31,371 nt of DNA from a virus. Position numbers and translations under genes: made by a program. Location: positions 1 to 31,371 of IMG/VR virus record IMGVR_UViG_3300043119_000026; one strand, given 5' to 3'. Numbering within the stretch: the stretch's first letter is position 1; every line of letters begins with the position of its first letter. Of the stretch, positions 14,944-23,079 are shown in pieces. Under the pieces are notes generated by a model. It did not search any database, was not told the DNA's origin, and saw only the letters and a list, made by a program, of their open reading frames with translations.

Positions 14944-15725
14944 TGTTTAGAGTTCTACCGCCTTTTGGTGGCGACCCTCGCGCTACGGCTGAAGTCGTCA
15001 ACGGAATAATGAACGGCAAGACTAATAACACTGGTCTAGTAACGCTGGCTACTGGAAACGCTACGACAACAACAATCACTGATGAACGTATTAGTGTAGA
15101 CAGCAAGATTGTGATTATTCCTTTCTCTGCGGCGGCTTACGAGGATTCAGCGCCATACGGTCAATTTACAAATAACAACGATCAATCCTCGCCTAGCGTT
15201 GGCTCTACTGCCGTAGTAAATTTTGATACAACAGAGTTTGCAAGCGGAACTTACATTTCTAGTTCGACTAAGATTTACGTTAGAAACAAGGGTGTTTATA
15301 ACGCTCAGTTCTCTATGCAGCTTGCCAACTACGCGAATTCTTTGGAATATGCAGACGTTTGGTTTAGGGTAAATGGAACTGATGTAGTAAGAAGTGCAAG
15401 CCGTTTTGACCTTCAGGTTAGAAAATCTGCTGGTGTTCCAAGTCATTTAATTGGTACTGTTAACACCTTTCTTGATCTAGATGCAGGAGATTACATTGAG
15501 CTGGCTGGCTCTGTTTCAAGCACTGACGTAAGGTTAGAGACTTACGCTGCTGATGTTGTAGTCCCAAGACCAGCAATTCCTGCTGTAATTTTTACTGTGA
15601 ACTACGTTGCGCCAATGGCTTACTCAAACATTTATGTGTCTGAACAAACAAAAGGGCAGGCAACCTTGTCTCACTATGCAAACTCAACATCAAACAAAAC
15701 TTACGCCTACATAATCGTAGGATAA
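14943..15725 (+). CDS. Virion surface protein with jelly-roll-like C-terminal domain
   Basis: This 260-residue protein has an N-terminus (VLPPFGGDPRATAEVVNGIMNGKTNN) that I recognise as recurrent in podovirus tail regions. A short TxxTTTTITD strand and a longer domain (about 70-210) with alternating strands (GVYNAQFSMQL, EYADVWFRVNG, LDLDAGDYIELAGS), similar in style to C1q/TNF-like jelly rolls, follow. Such domains often form trimeric receptor-binding or decoration proteins. The fold is inferred, not proven. Confidence 0.65.
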   Translation: MFRVLPPFGGDPRATAEVVNGIMNGKTNNTGLVTLATGNATTTTITDERISVDSKIVIIPFSAAAYEDSAPYGQFTNNNDQSSPSVGSTAVVNFDTTEFASGTYISSSTKIYVRNKGVYNAQFSMQLANYANSLEYADVWFRVNGTDVVRSASRFDLQVRKSAGVPSHLIGTVNTFLDLDAGDYIELAGSVSSTDVRLETYAADVVVPRPAIPAVIFTVNYVAPMAYSNIYVSEQTKGQATLSHYANSTSNKTYAYIIVG

Positions 15726-15728
15726 ATG

Positions 15729-15764
15729 TATAATCGGCTCCGTGGATGACCCGCTACGGAGTCC
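15729..15764 (+). promoter_or_regulatory. TATAAT element and hairpin in the leader of the ejection-protein genes
   Basis: TATAAT at 15729-15734 has no convincing -35. It is followed by a stem in which 15738-15745 pairs with 15754-15761 (8 bp, one G-U, 8-base loop), extendable by GG/CC across a bulge. No U-tract follows, so it is not a standard terminator. It may be an mRNA-stabilising or processing hairpin upstream of the next ribosome binding site AAAGG. Confidence 0.4.
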
Positions 15765-15781
15765 CTTAAAGAAAGGCACTT

Positions 15782-16645
15782 ATGGCAGTCGAAACAACCA
15801 CATCCACACAGACCACGCAGATTGACCCAACAATTCAGCCATTCCTGAAATACGGATTGAATGAAGCGCAACGTCTGTATCAAGCTGGTGGCCCACAATA
15901 CTATCAAGGTCAAACATACGTTGGCCCGTCTGATGCTACTCAGACAGGTATTCAAGCACTGCAAGCTCGCGCTCAAGCTGGAAGCCCTTTGCTTGGTGCT
16001 GCACAGAATCAGCTTTATGGCACTGTGCAAGGCGACTATCTTGGTGGCAATCCTTTCTTTTCTGGCGCTTTCCAGCCTGCTGCACAAGCCGCAACTGACG
16101 CATTTAACACCGCAATTGGCAACGTAACATCTGCTGCTTCTAAGGCTGGTCGTTATGGCTCTGGCGCTATGCAAAACCTACAAGGTGCTGCTGCTGGTCA
16201 ATTGGCAAAGTCATTAACAGGTACTGCTGGACAATTGGCGTATCAGAATTACGCTGATGAACGCGCTCGCCAACAGCAAGCAACATTTGGCGCACCTGCA
16301 ATGGCTGAAGCCGATTACGCTGACATTAACAAACAACTTGCTGCTGGTCAGTTGCGTGAAGGATATCAAAACACAGCCTTGCAAGCTGATATGGCTAAAT
16401 ACAACTATGAGCAACAGTTGCCACAGGCTCAGTTGACAAACTACTTGAATCAAGCCTACGGTTTCCCTGCTGGCAAGACTCAAACAACACAACAACCCTA
16501 CTTCACTAACCCAACAGCTACCGCTTTGGGTACTGGTTTGTTAGGTGTTCAACTGCTGAATTCTGCATCTCCTTACATTGATAAAGGGATGAACTGGTTG
16601 TCTAGCGCATGGGGTAGCAGTAGCAATCCTAATGGCTTTGTCTGA
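15782..16645 (+). CDS. Putative DNA ejection (internal virion) protein 1
   Basis: This 287-residue, Ala/Gln-rich protein has QIDPTIQPFLKYGLNEAQRLYQ near the N-terminus and a helical region with the repeated pattern GAAAGQLAKSLTGTAGQLAYQNYADERARQQ. A C-terminal hydrophobic stretch (TALGTGLLGVQLL, about 247-259) follows. Proteins with this composition and place, just after tail-tube genes and before two larger internal proteins, form the ejection apparatus of podoviruses. Individual assignment to P22 gp7/gp20/gp16 equivalents is not possible from sequence alone. Confidence 0.7.
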   Translation: MAVETTTSTQTTQIDPTIQPFLKYGLNEAQRLYQAGGPQYYQGQTYVGPSDATQTGIQALQARAQAGSPLLGAAQNQLYGTVQGDYLGGNPFFSGAFQPAAQAATDAFNTAIGNVTSAASKAGRYGSGAMQNLQGAAAGQLAKSLTGTAGQLAYQNYADERARQQQATFGAPAMAEADYADINKQLAAGQLREGYQNTALQADMAKYNYEQQLPQAQLTNYLNQAYGFPAGKTQTTQQPYFTNPTATALGTGLLGVQLLNSASPYIDKGMNWLSSAWGSSSNPNGFV

Positions 16646-16656
16646 TTGAGGTAAAT

Positions 16657-17919
16657 ATGGCACTTCTAGATTCTTTCTACGGCGAAACGCCTTCTTACCT
16701 TGGCGGTCTTCTTGGTGAAGATGAGCTGAAACGCCTTCAAAATCAAGCTCAAGGTCAATCGAATCTGAGCATGGCTACTGCTTTGCTTCAGGCTGGCGCA
16801 CCAAGCCGTACACCTGGCGGTGGCGCTTTGGCTATTGCTCAAGGCTTGCAAATGGGCCAACAGGCTTACAAGCAGGCTTTGAATCAAGGTCTGCAAGAAA
16901 AGATGGCTGGTATGCAAGTGCAAGATATGTTGCGTAAGCAGCAAGAAGCTCAAGCTGTTCGAAATTTCTTACCTCAACTTATCCAGCCTGGCGCTGTTGA
17001 ACAAAACTGGTCTGGCGCTCCTGAGCAGATTGGTAATTACTTTCAAACAGGTCAAATCCCAACGCAACAAGGCCCATCAACTATTAACCGTGATGCTCTG
17101 CAACGCTTGGCTTTGGTTTCTCCTGAGACTTATGCTAAGTACAAACCAGAGTACAAAGAGGTTAATGGTCAATTGGTGGAGATTTCTCCATTGACAGGCG
17201 TTAGCACTGTGGCTGGTATGGCTAAAGAAGATTTGGCTGGCCCTGTAAAGCAGGCCATGCAAGTGCTTGGAATCATGAAGCCATTTGCTCAAGTCACACC
17301 ACAAGAGCGCTCTGCAATTGGTAACTACATTGATCGTCAAGAATCCTTGAAGTCTCCAAAGGTTGCTGTTGATTTGAAAGACCCAACTGCTGTTGCAAAA
17401 GCTCAGGCTGATTTGTTGAAAGATTGGCGTAGCGTTGTTAAAGACAGTGGCGCAACCGAAGTTGCTAACCGTTATCGTTCATTGGGCGCTGCCATTGGCG
17501 AAGCAGATCAAGGAAATAAAGCGGCTGATGGCGCAATCATCTACAACATCGGCAAGATTTATGACCCTTCAGGCGCTGTGCAAGAAGGCGACAAAAACAC
17601 AATTCTTGGCAATCGCTCAATTCCTAACGAAGTCAAAGCCTACGCTCAGAAAGTGTTTACTGGCGGCTCGTTGTTGCCTGAAGAACGCAAAGGCTTGTAC
17701 TCTGTTGCTGGTGCAATGGTTAAAGAGCGTCAGAAGCAATTGCAATCAGATCAGTCTAACTACAAGTCATTGGCTACTCAGTTAGGCGGTACTGGCGACT
17801 TCATCAAAGACCCTTATGCTGATGTTTTTAGCCCAAAGTTGCCAAATGATGCAGCAGGTCAAGTTGATCTGATGAGCTTGGCCCGTCAAGAGCAGGCTCG
17901 CCGTAGAAAGGCTCAATAA
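16657..17919 (+). CDS. Putative DNA ejection (internal virion) protein 2
   Basis: This 420-residue protein has an N-terminal YLGGLLGEDELKRLQNQAQGQ segment and a long Gln/Ala helical region (GLQMGQQAYKQALNQGLQEKMAG). A central domain has NRDALQRLALVSPETYAKYKPEYKEVNGQLVEISP, followed by a helical C-terminal half with IYNIGKIYDPSGAVQEGDKNTI. GAGGT lies just before the ATG. The last two segments look like those near the N-terminal regions of other phage internal proteins. It overlaps the next start by one base (TAATG). Enzymatic motifs were not found. Confidence 0.7.
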   Translation: MALLDSFYGETPSYLGGLLGEDELKRLQNQAQGQSNLSMATALLQAGAPSRTPGGGALAIAQGLQMGQQAYKQALNQGLQEKMAGMQVQDMLRKQQEAQAVRNFLPQLIQPGAVEQNWSGAPEQIGNYFQTGQIPTQQGPSTINRDALQRLALVSPETYAKYKPEYKEVNGQLVEISPLTGVSTVAGMAKEDLAGPVKQAMQVLGIMKPFAQVTPQERSAIGNYIDRQESLKSPKVAVDLKDPTAVAKAQADLLKDWRSVVKDSGATEVANRYRSLGAAIGEADQGNKAADGAIIYNIGKIYDPSGAVQEGDKNTILGNRSIPNEVKAYAQKVFTGGSLLPEERKGLYSVAGAMVKERQKQLQSDQSNYKSLATQLGGTGDFIKDPYADVFSPKLPNDAAGQVDLMSLARQEQARRRKAQ

Positions 17920-19832
17920 TGGCTTTAGACCTTACAAAACTTTCTGACAAGGACTTGGATGCGTTGTTAAACAACGATCTAGGTTCTATGTCTGATGCTG
18001 GACTTTCAGTTCTTTCTGGTGAGCCTGAAAAACTGGCTCCAGTAAAGAAGATGACTGCTAAAGAGGAAGTGCAAGCCGCTTTTGGTTTTGATAAGCCAAA
18101 GCAGCCTGCACGAACAAGTGGCGAACTATTGCGCGATTTGGGTTTAACCGCCCGTGGCGCTTTAACTGGTGCTGCTTCGTTGCCAGCAATGATTGCAGAC
18201 GCTCCTGCTAGTTTGATTAACCTTGCCGCAGGTCGTCAGATATACAAGCCACAAACTGAAGCGTTTGGCGATTTCCTGTCTGCTGTTGGTATGCCTAAAG
18301 CAAATACAGCGCCTGAACGATTGCTTACAGAATCTGCTGCTGCAATTGGTGGTGTTGCTGGCCCTGGCGCGTTGGCTCAGAAAGTAACTCAAGCTGTTAC
18401 TCCGCAATTGGCTAGTCGTACACAAGAGCTTGCCAAGTTCTTTGGTGAGAACATGCCTGCACAGTTGGCGGCTGCTACTGGTGGTTCAATGGCTGCTGGT
18501 GCTGCACGAGAAAACGATGCAAGCCCATTGATGCAACTGATTGCAAGTATTGGTGGCGCTGCTACACCTTCAGGCGCAATGGCTGTTGCTCCCGCCGCAG
18601 GTCGTGCTGTTCGTGAGATTGTCCGACCTGGCACTCAAGCAGGTCGTGAAGCAATCGCTGGCGGCGTGTTGCGTCAATTGTCACGCGAGCCTGAAACGGC
18701 TATTAAGGCTATGGAAGGCTACCAAGCTCCTGTCGGTGGCTATACACCTACCGCAGCGCAAGCAAGCCGTGATGTTGGTTTAATAGCTGCTGAGACTCCA
18801 ATTCGTGCATTGGATATGACAGGCAAGTTTGGCGCTCAAATCGGTGAGGCTAACCAAGCTCGATTGGCTATTCTTGACCGTTTGGCTAAAGATAAGGCGG
18901 CTGTTGAATCTGCTGTTGCAAAACGAAATGAAGTCACTTCTCCATTGCGTGAAGCGGCATTTGCAAAGTCTACGGTAAGTCCAGAGACTTTCCAATCTGC
19001 TGTGGCTTTGAACGTCAATCAAACTATTGATGACATTCTTGCTTCTGATGCTGGCGCTCGTGGCACTGTCAAAAAGACAATGAATTGGGCTAAAGAGCAA
19101 TTGGCTGACGGTACTACGCCACAACGTATGTACGAAGTCCGTAAAGACTTGCGTAGTGCTGCACAAGGCTTGCTTGATAAAGAAGGCTCTCAATACAGCT
19201 TGGCTAAAGGTCAATTGGAGCAAGTTATTCGCGCTGTTGACGACACTATTGAAGGCGCAGCGCCTGGCTATCGTGACTACTTGAACAAGTATGCCAAGTC
19301 AAGCAAAGGCATTGAACGCCTTGAAGCGGCTCAAGAGTTCAAAGGCAAAGTCTTAACCACTACGCCTGACCCATCTCGCGTTGGTGATTACATGATTTCA
19401 CAGCCTGCTTTTACTCGCGCCATTCGTGCGGCTGAAAAAGATACAGACCTTTCTAAAACTCAGTTTGCAGTCTTGAAAAAGGTTGCAGAGGATTTGGATG
19501 CTGGCGTATTGCAACGCGCAGGCAAAGTGCCTGGCTCTGACACATTCAAAAACTTGAGTACAGCAAACGTCATCGGAGCTTTTATTGGCAAGCAAATGTT
19601 TGGCGAAGTGCCTGCTGCTGTCAATAAAGTCGCTGCTCCATTAAACTGGCTTTACAACGGAACTGATGACCAGATTCGTGAATTGTTGGTTGACGCAATG
19701 CTTGACCCTAAACTTGCATCTAGACTAATGAGTAAAGCCTCTGTGGTGTCAATTGAGCCACTGAGCAAAGAACTTCAACGCAAAGCCATTGCCGCAGGTT
19801 ATGGCGCTTCATTTGGATTAACGGAGAAATAA
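17919..19832 (+). CDS. Putative DNA ejection (internal virion) protein 3, large
   Basis: This 637-residue protein has a short acidic N-terminus (LSDKDLDALLNND), then Gly/Ala-rich segments with amphipathic, membrane-compatible stretches (GALTGAASLPAMIADAPASLINLAA, AAAIGGVAGPGALA). A long helical C-terminal half includes MYEVRKDLRSAAQGLLDKEGSQY and an EVPAAVNKVAAPLNWLYNGTDD segment. Large Ala-rich helical proteins before the fibre gene are typical of podovirus ejection proteins that help form the channel through the envelope. No lytic transglycosylase motif is seen. Confidence 0.7.
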   Translation: MALDLTKLSDKDLDALLNNDLGSMSDAGLSVLSGEPEKLAPVKKMTAKEEVQAAFGFDKPKQPARTSGELLRDLGLTARGALTGAASLPAMIADAPASLINLAAGRQIYKPQTEAFGDFLSAVGMPKANTAPERLLTESAAAIGGVAGPGALAQKVTQAVTPQLASRTQELAKFFGENMPAQLAAATGGSMAAGAARENDASPLMQLIASIGGAATPSGAMAVAPAAGRAVREIVRPGTQAGREAIAGGVLRQLSREPETAIKAMEGYQAPVGGYTPTAAQASRDVGLIAAETPIRALDMTGKFGAQIGEANQARLAILDRLAKDKAAVESAVAKRNEVTSPLREAAFAKSTVSPETFQSAVALNVNQTIDDILASDAGARGTVKKTMNWAKEQLADGTTPQRMYEVRKDLRSAAQGLLDKEGSQYSLAKGQLEQVIRAVDDTIEGAAPGYRDYLNKYAKSSKGIERLEAAQEFKGKVLTTTPDPSRVGDYMISQPAFTRAIRAAEKDTDLSKTQFAVLKKVAEDLDAGVLQRAGKVPGSDTFKNLSTANVIGAFIGKQMFGEVPAAVNKVAAPLNWLYNGTDDQIRELLVDAMLDPKLASRLMSKASVVSIEPLSKELQRKAIAAGYGASFGLTEK

Positions 19833-21113
19833 ATGCCAAAAACCAAAATCAGTGAGTACAGCGCAACCGCTAACTCAAACACAGACGTAGCGTCAATCAA
19901 CATTGATGAAGGCTGCGCACCTAGCGGTATTAATAACGCTATTCGCGCTGTTATGGGCCACTTGAAGGACTTTCAAGCTGGCACTAACTCTGACTCATTT
20001 AACGGCCCTACAAATGGCGCACACAATGGCTCTGTTGGCGCTACTACTCCTGCTGCTGGCGCTTTTACAACATTGTCAGCAACTGGTCAGGTAACGTCTA
20101 CTGTCACAACAGGAACTGCGCCTTTAGTTATTGCATCAACTACTAAAGTCACAAACCTTAACGTAGATCAGCTAGATGGTGCTGATTGGGCTGCGCCACC
20201 TGCAATTGGTAGCGGAACGCCTGCGGCTGGTTCATTTACTACTTTGTCAGCATCTGGCAACGTAACGCTTGGTGATGCTTCTACTGACACTTTGAACGTT
20301 GGTAATGGCGGCATTGTTAAAGATGCTTCAGGCAACGTGGGTATTGGTACGAGTTCTCCAAGCACAAAACTTCACGTGGCTGGTGGCAATTCGTCAGTTG
20401 CATCATCCTACGGTTTTGTTCTTTCTAGCAACACAAACACTGGCTTTTTCCCTGATGACACCGTAATCGGCGCAAAAATTCAAACAGATGGCGGCATTAC
20501 GTTTTTTACTGGTGGTGCAACAGAACGCGCCCGTATTGACTCCACTGGTAATTTATGTATTGGCGCGGCAACTCAAACAGGTCGCCTTGGATTATATGGC
20601 CCAATTTCAGATTTCATTTCAACGATGTATAACACGGCCTCATCAGGGCCGCGTGGTATTAACATATATTACGGCGGTGCAGCGCCAAACAGTACAGCAA
20701 GTCCGTTTTTCTATTGCAATGACACTTCTGCTTTGCGAGCAGAAATTCGTTCCAATGGTGGATTGGCTAACTTTAGCGCCAACAACGTCAATTTGTCTGA
20801 CGAGCGCACGAAGACTGACATTGTGGATGCTGGCGGCTATCTCGCTAAGATTTGTGCCATTCCCGTTCGCACCTTCAAGTACAAAGACCAGACTGATGAC
20901 CTGTTGAATCTTGGCGTTATTGCTCAAGAAGTTGAAGCTGTTGCACCTGAGTTGGTTGATGTGTCTGGTTTTGGTGAAACACCTGAAGACGGTGTGCCAT
21001 TGAAAGCCATCTACCAAACAGACTTGCAGTACGCGCTGATGAAGTGCATCCAAGAACAACAAGCCCTAATCACAACACTCACTGAGCGCATCACTGCGTT
21101 GGAGCAAGCATAA
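19833..21113 (+). CDS. Tail fibre/spike with S74 intramolecular chaperone
   Basis: This 426-residue protein has an N-terminal virion-attachment-like segment (KISEYSATANSNTDVASINIDEG) and repeated AAGAFTTLSATGQVT/AAGSFTTLSASGNVT strands (about 74-145). A receptor-binding middle follows. The C-terminal peptidase S74 chaperone (about 320-410) has NLSDERTKTDI with S322 as expected self-cleavage nucleophile, VRTFKYKDQ and LGVIAQEVEAVAPELV. S74 domains trimerise the fibre and then cut themselves off. A C-terminal helix (QEQQALITTLTERITALEQA) may form the trimer coil. It is the best host-range determinant in the genome. Confidence 0.92.
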   Translation: MPKTKISEYSATANSNTDVASINIDEGCAPSGINNAIRAVMGHLKDFQAGTNSDSFNGPTNGAHNGSVGATTPAAGAFTTLSATGQVTSTVTTGTAPLVIASTTKVTNLNVDQLDGADWAAPPAIGSGTPAAGSFTTLSASGNVTLGDASTDTLNVGNGGIVKDASGNVGIGTSSPSTKLHVAGGNSSVASSYGFVLSSNTNTGFFPDDTVIGAKIQTDGGITFFTGGATERARIDSTGNLCIGAATQTGRLGLYGPISDFISTMYNTASSGPRGINIYYGGAAPNSTASPFFYCNDTSALRAEIRSNGGLANFSANNVNLSDERTKTDIVDAGGYLAKICAIPVRTFKYKDQTDDLLNLGVIAQEVEAVAPELVDVSGFGETPEDGVPLKAIYQTDLQYALMKCIQEQQALITTLTERITALEQA

Positions 21114-21412
21114 TGACCATCGAATTTAAAATTGCTCAACTTGAGCGTCAGACATCTGATGGTTTTGTGACCACAGTTTATTGGACAGCCGCTAAGAACG
21201 AAGGCGAGAATACCGTTAGCTCTTATGGCTCAGTAGGCTTTACTCAAGAAGATGGTGTAAACCTGATTCCGTTTGCCGACTTGACAGAAGCAGTTGTCAT
21301 TGATTGGGTAAAAGAGAAGCTAGACGTTGAAACTATGGAAACAGGCTTTGACGTTCAACTAGCTGAACTGGCTGCTCCTGCTAAAACATCTGGTATGCCG
21401 TGGGGTAACTAA
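21113..21412 (+). CDS. Small protein downstream of tail fibre (DUF7936-like)
   Basis: This 99-residue protein has an N-terminal beta-rich part with the VYWTAAKNEGENTVSSYGSVGF pattern, then LIPFADLTEAVVIDWVKEKL and a C-terminal PAKTSGMPWGN. This type is frequently found next to phage fibre genes and I match it tentatively to DUF7936; a fibre accessory or assembly role is plausible but unproven. It is coupled on both sides by TAATG overlaps. Confidence 0.72.
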   Translation: MTIEFKIAQLERQTSDGFVTTVYWTAAKNEGENTVSSYGSVGFTQEDGVNLIPFADLTEAVVIDWVKEKLDVETMETGFDVQLAELAAPAKTSGMPWGN

Positions 21413-21618
21413 TGACCGATACGATTTCAGTAACCGCAGCTCGTTTGGACACTCACGAAGCTGTATGCGCTCAACGGTATGAAACAATTACAGACCGCCT
21501 TGATAAAGGTGCGGAACGTATGGACAAAATGCAGTATCTGATTTATGCGGTTCTTGCTTCTGTGTTGCTTGGCCCTGGCGCTGCTGCTGAGTTCTTCAAA
21601 AAACTAATCGGCCTGTGA
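21412..21618 (+). CDS. Small membrane protein, holin candidate
   Basis: This 68-residue protein has a charged helical N-terminus (residues 1-38, coil-like RLDKGAERMDKM) and one membrane segment YLIYAVLASVLLGPGAAAEFF (about 42-62), with basic residues at the end. The layout recalls XhlA-like or single-span holins. It opens the lysis cassette directly after the fibre accessory gene. Whether it or another of the nearby membrane proteins is the holin cannot be decided from sequence. Confidence 0.6.
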   Translation: MTDTISVTAARLDTHEAVCAQRYETITDRLDKGAERMDKMQYLIYAVLASVLLGPGAAAEFFKKLIGL

Positions 21619-21619
21619 T

Positions 21620-22306
21620 GTGCCAATTGGAACTGCGTTATTCGCGGCGACAACGGCTTTTCAGCTAGTCAAAGAAGGCTGCGCTCTTTACAAAGAAGTG
21701 AAGGGCGTAGCTGGAAACGTCAAAGGGATTATTGATGATATTAACTCTCAATTTTCTGGCAAGAAGGTTTCTAAGGAACAAGCTAAAAAGGTTGAAGCTG
21801 AGAAGGCGCGTGTTCAAGAGATAGCAAAGGCAGACCCTGACCAAGTTATTTTCAAGATTGGTGACGAGCTTGGAAATATGTTTGATGCGTTTGATACGCT
21901 TGAGGCTTTATTTTGGGAACAGGAGAGAGAAGCTAAGAAGTTGCAGGGTAAGGATGTATCACTAAAAAGAATGGCTTTAAAGCGCATTATGGTGAGGCAG
22001 AAGCTACTTGCAATGCAGGTTGAGCTGAGAGAACAGATGGTTTATCACAGCCCACCTGAACTTGGTGCTTTGTGGTCGCAGTTTGAGGAAATGCGCGAAC
22101 AGATTGAAGAAGAACAAAGGTTGGCTCGTGAGAAGCAAGATCGTGAAGACAGGATTGCAAGGCTTGAGCATGAAGAACTGATGGAAGAAGTGCGAGTGAA
22201 ATCAATGGATGCAGGAATTGCTGTTGTGATGTTGATTTTTATGGGGTTGATTCTGTGGCTAGTAAAAAATCAAGCGATAGCACGAGCGTCTTTTTGGCAC
22301 ACCTGA
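21620..22306 (+). CDS. Coiled-coil protein with C-terminal membrane anchor
   Basis: This 228-residue protein starts at GTG 21620; an out-of-frame ATG at 21618 leads to a stop within 17 codons and is rejected. It has an N-terminal AATTAFQLVKEGCALYKEVKG segment and long charged helices (KVSKEQAKKVEAEKARVQEIAK; QFEEMREQIEEEQRLAREKQDREDRI region). One membrane span, AVVMLIFMGLILWLV (about 201-215), lies near the C-terminus. Function unknown. The anchor and position in the lysis region suggest an envelope-acting protein, but a structural role is possible. Confidence 0.7.
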   Translation: MPIGTALFAATTAFQLVKEGCALYKEVKGVAGNVKGIIDDINSQFSGKKVSKEQAKKVEAEKARVQEIAKADPDQVIFKIGDELGNMFDAFDTLEALFWEQEREAKKLQGKDVSLKRMALKRIMVRQKLLAMQVELREQMVYHSPPELGALWSQFEEMREQIEEEQRLAREKQDREDRIARLEHEELMEEVRVKSMDAGIAVVMLIFMGLILWLVKNQAIARASFWHT

Positions 22307-22446
22307 TTGTTTTGGTTGTGCTGTTGGTTGTCTTCACTTTCTCATTCATGGCTTACGTTGATACGCTATGGATGAAGGCAGAGATTAAAAAAGAGGCTCG
22401 TGAGTTAAGAAAACTGAAAGAGGAATTGAAGGAAATGACAAAGTGA
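22255..22446 (+). CDS. Small single-span membrane protein
   Basis: This 63-residue protein starts at GTG 22255 inside the end of the preceding gene (52-bp overlap), with GGGG about eight bases upstream. A Ser/Lys-rich N-terminus is followed by one span (LAHLIVLVVLLVVFTFSFMAY, about 14-34) and a highly charged helix (KAEIKKEARELRKLKEELKEM). The clear membrane-plus-coil design supports it as real. It could be a holin/antiholin or a spanin-like accessory. Confidence 0.65.
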   Translation: MASKKSSDSTSVFLAHLIVLVVLLVVFTFSFMAYVDTLWMKAEIKKEARELRKLKEELKEMTK

Positions 22447-22652
22447 AATACTTACTAACAATTGTTCTTTTTGCGATGGTTGGCTGTGAAGACCGTTATC
22501 GCTATGTTTGCCAAGACCCTGATAAGTTCAACTTGCCAGAGTGTCAGAAACCACGTTGTTTGTTTACTCAAACTTGCCCTGAGTATTTAGTCGCACCAAT
22601 CTTGGAGAAGAAAATTGAGCCAGCCCAATCACCCGCATCGTCTGAGCGTTGA
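22443..22652 (+). CDS. Putative phage lipoprotein
   Basis: This 69-residue protein starts at GTG 22443 with AAGGAA upstream and overlaps the previous stop. The signal MKYLLTIVLFAMVGC has a lipobox with C15, and the mature part holds several cysteines (YVCQDPDKF, PECQKPRC, TQTCP) and a Pro/Ser tail. Small lipoproteins of this type occur in phage lysis regions; the function is not established. Its 3' end overlaps the next gene by 38 bp. Confidence 0.72.
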   Translation: MKYLLTIVLFAMVGCEDRYRYVCQDPDKFNLPECQKPRCLFTQTCPEYLVAPILEKKIEPAQSPASSER

Positions 22653-23079
22653 ACAAATTGAAACCCTAGTATGGGGTTTTGTCGTTATTGTCGTCACGCT
22701 AATCTTGGCTTTTATTGTGATTGCCTTGCTTTACTCAGTGACGTTCGTTGTTCAACCAATCAAGTCAATGGCTCCTATTGACATGGCTTACACCAAGATG
22801 CTGAACGACATTGTTCTTCTGGTTGTTGGTGGTATTGGTGGCGTAATGAGCCGCAAAGGTATTCAAGCAGGCTCTCAGGCCATTGCTTCAAAGGTAGAGG
22901 TAAAAGGAGACACAACGCCCCCAAAGCCTAACGACCCATCGGGCGCTTTGCCTGTATGGGTCAATCCTGCTTTAGATGAATCGTGGACTCCACCGCCACC
23001 GCCTACAACGCCGCCAGAGCATCTTGAAACAGACCAAGAGCGTGAGCAGTTGGCACTTGCAAGGGCATCAAATGATTAA
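22615..23079 (+). CDS. Membrane protein with Pro-rich tail, holin-like
   Basis: This 154-residue protein probably starts at TTG 22615, because GGAGAAG at 22604-22610 is an excellent ribosome binding site and no nearby ATG keeps the first membrane span. There is one long span (LVWGFVVIVVTLILAFIVIALLY, about 18-40) and a second hydrophobic segment (IVLLVVGGIGGVM, about 66-78). A hydrophilic Pro-rich tail follows (PPPPPTTPPE). Two spans just upstream of spanins and endolysin make it the strongest holin candidate by position. Confidence 0.7.
   Translation: MSQPNHPHRLSVEQIETLVWGFVVIVVTLILAFIVIALLYSVTFVVQPIKSMAPIDMAYTKMLNDIVLLVVGGIGGVMSRKGIQAGSQAIASKVEVKGDTTPPKPNDPSGALPVWVNPALDESWTPPPPPTTPPEHLETDQEREQLALARASND

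Noticed and set aside
15729-15734. TATAAT as a full promoter
   Set aside because: There is no acceptable -35 at 15-19 bp, and the TG before it is not in the extended -10 position. Kept only as part of a leader element.
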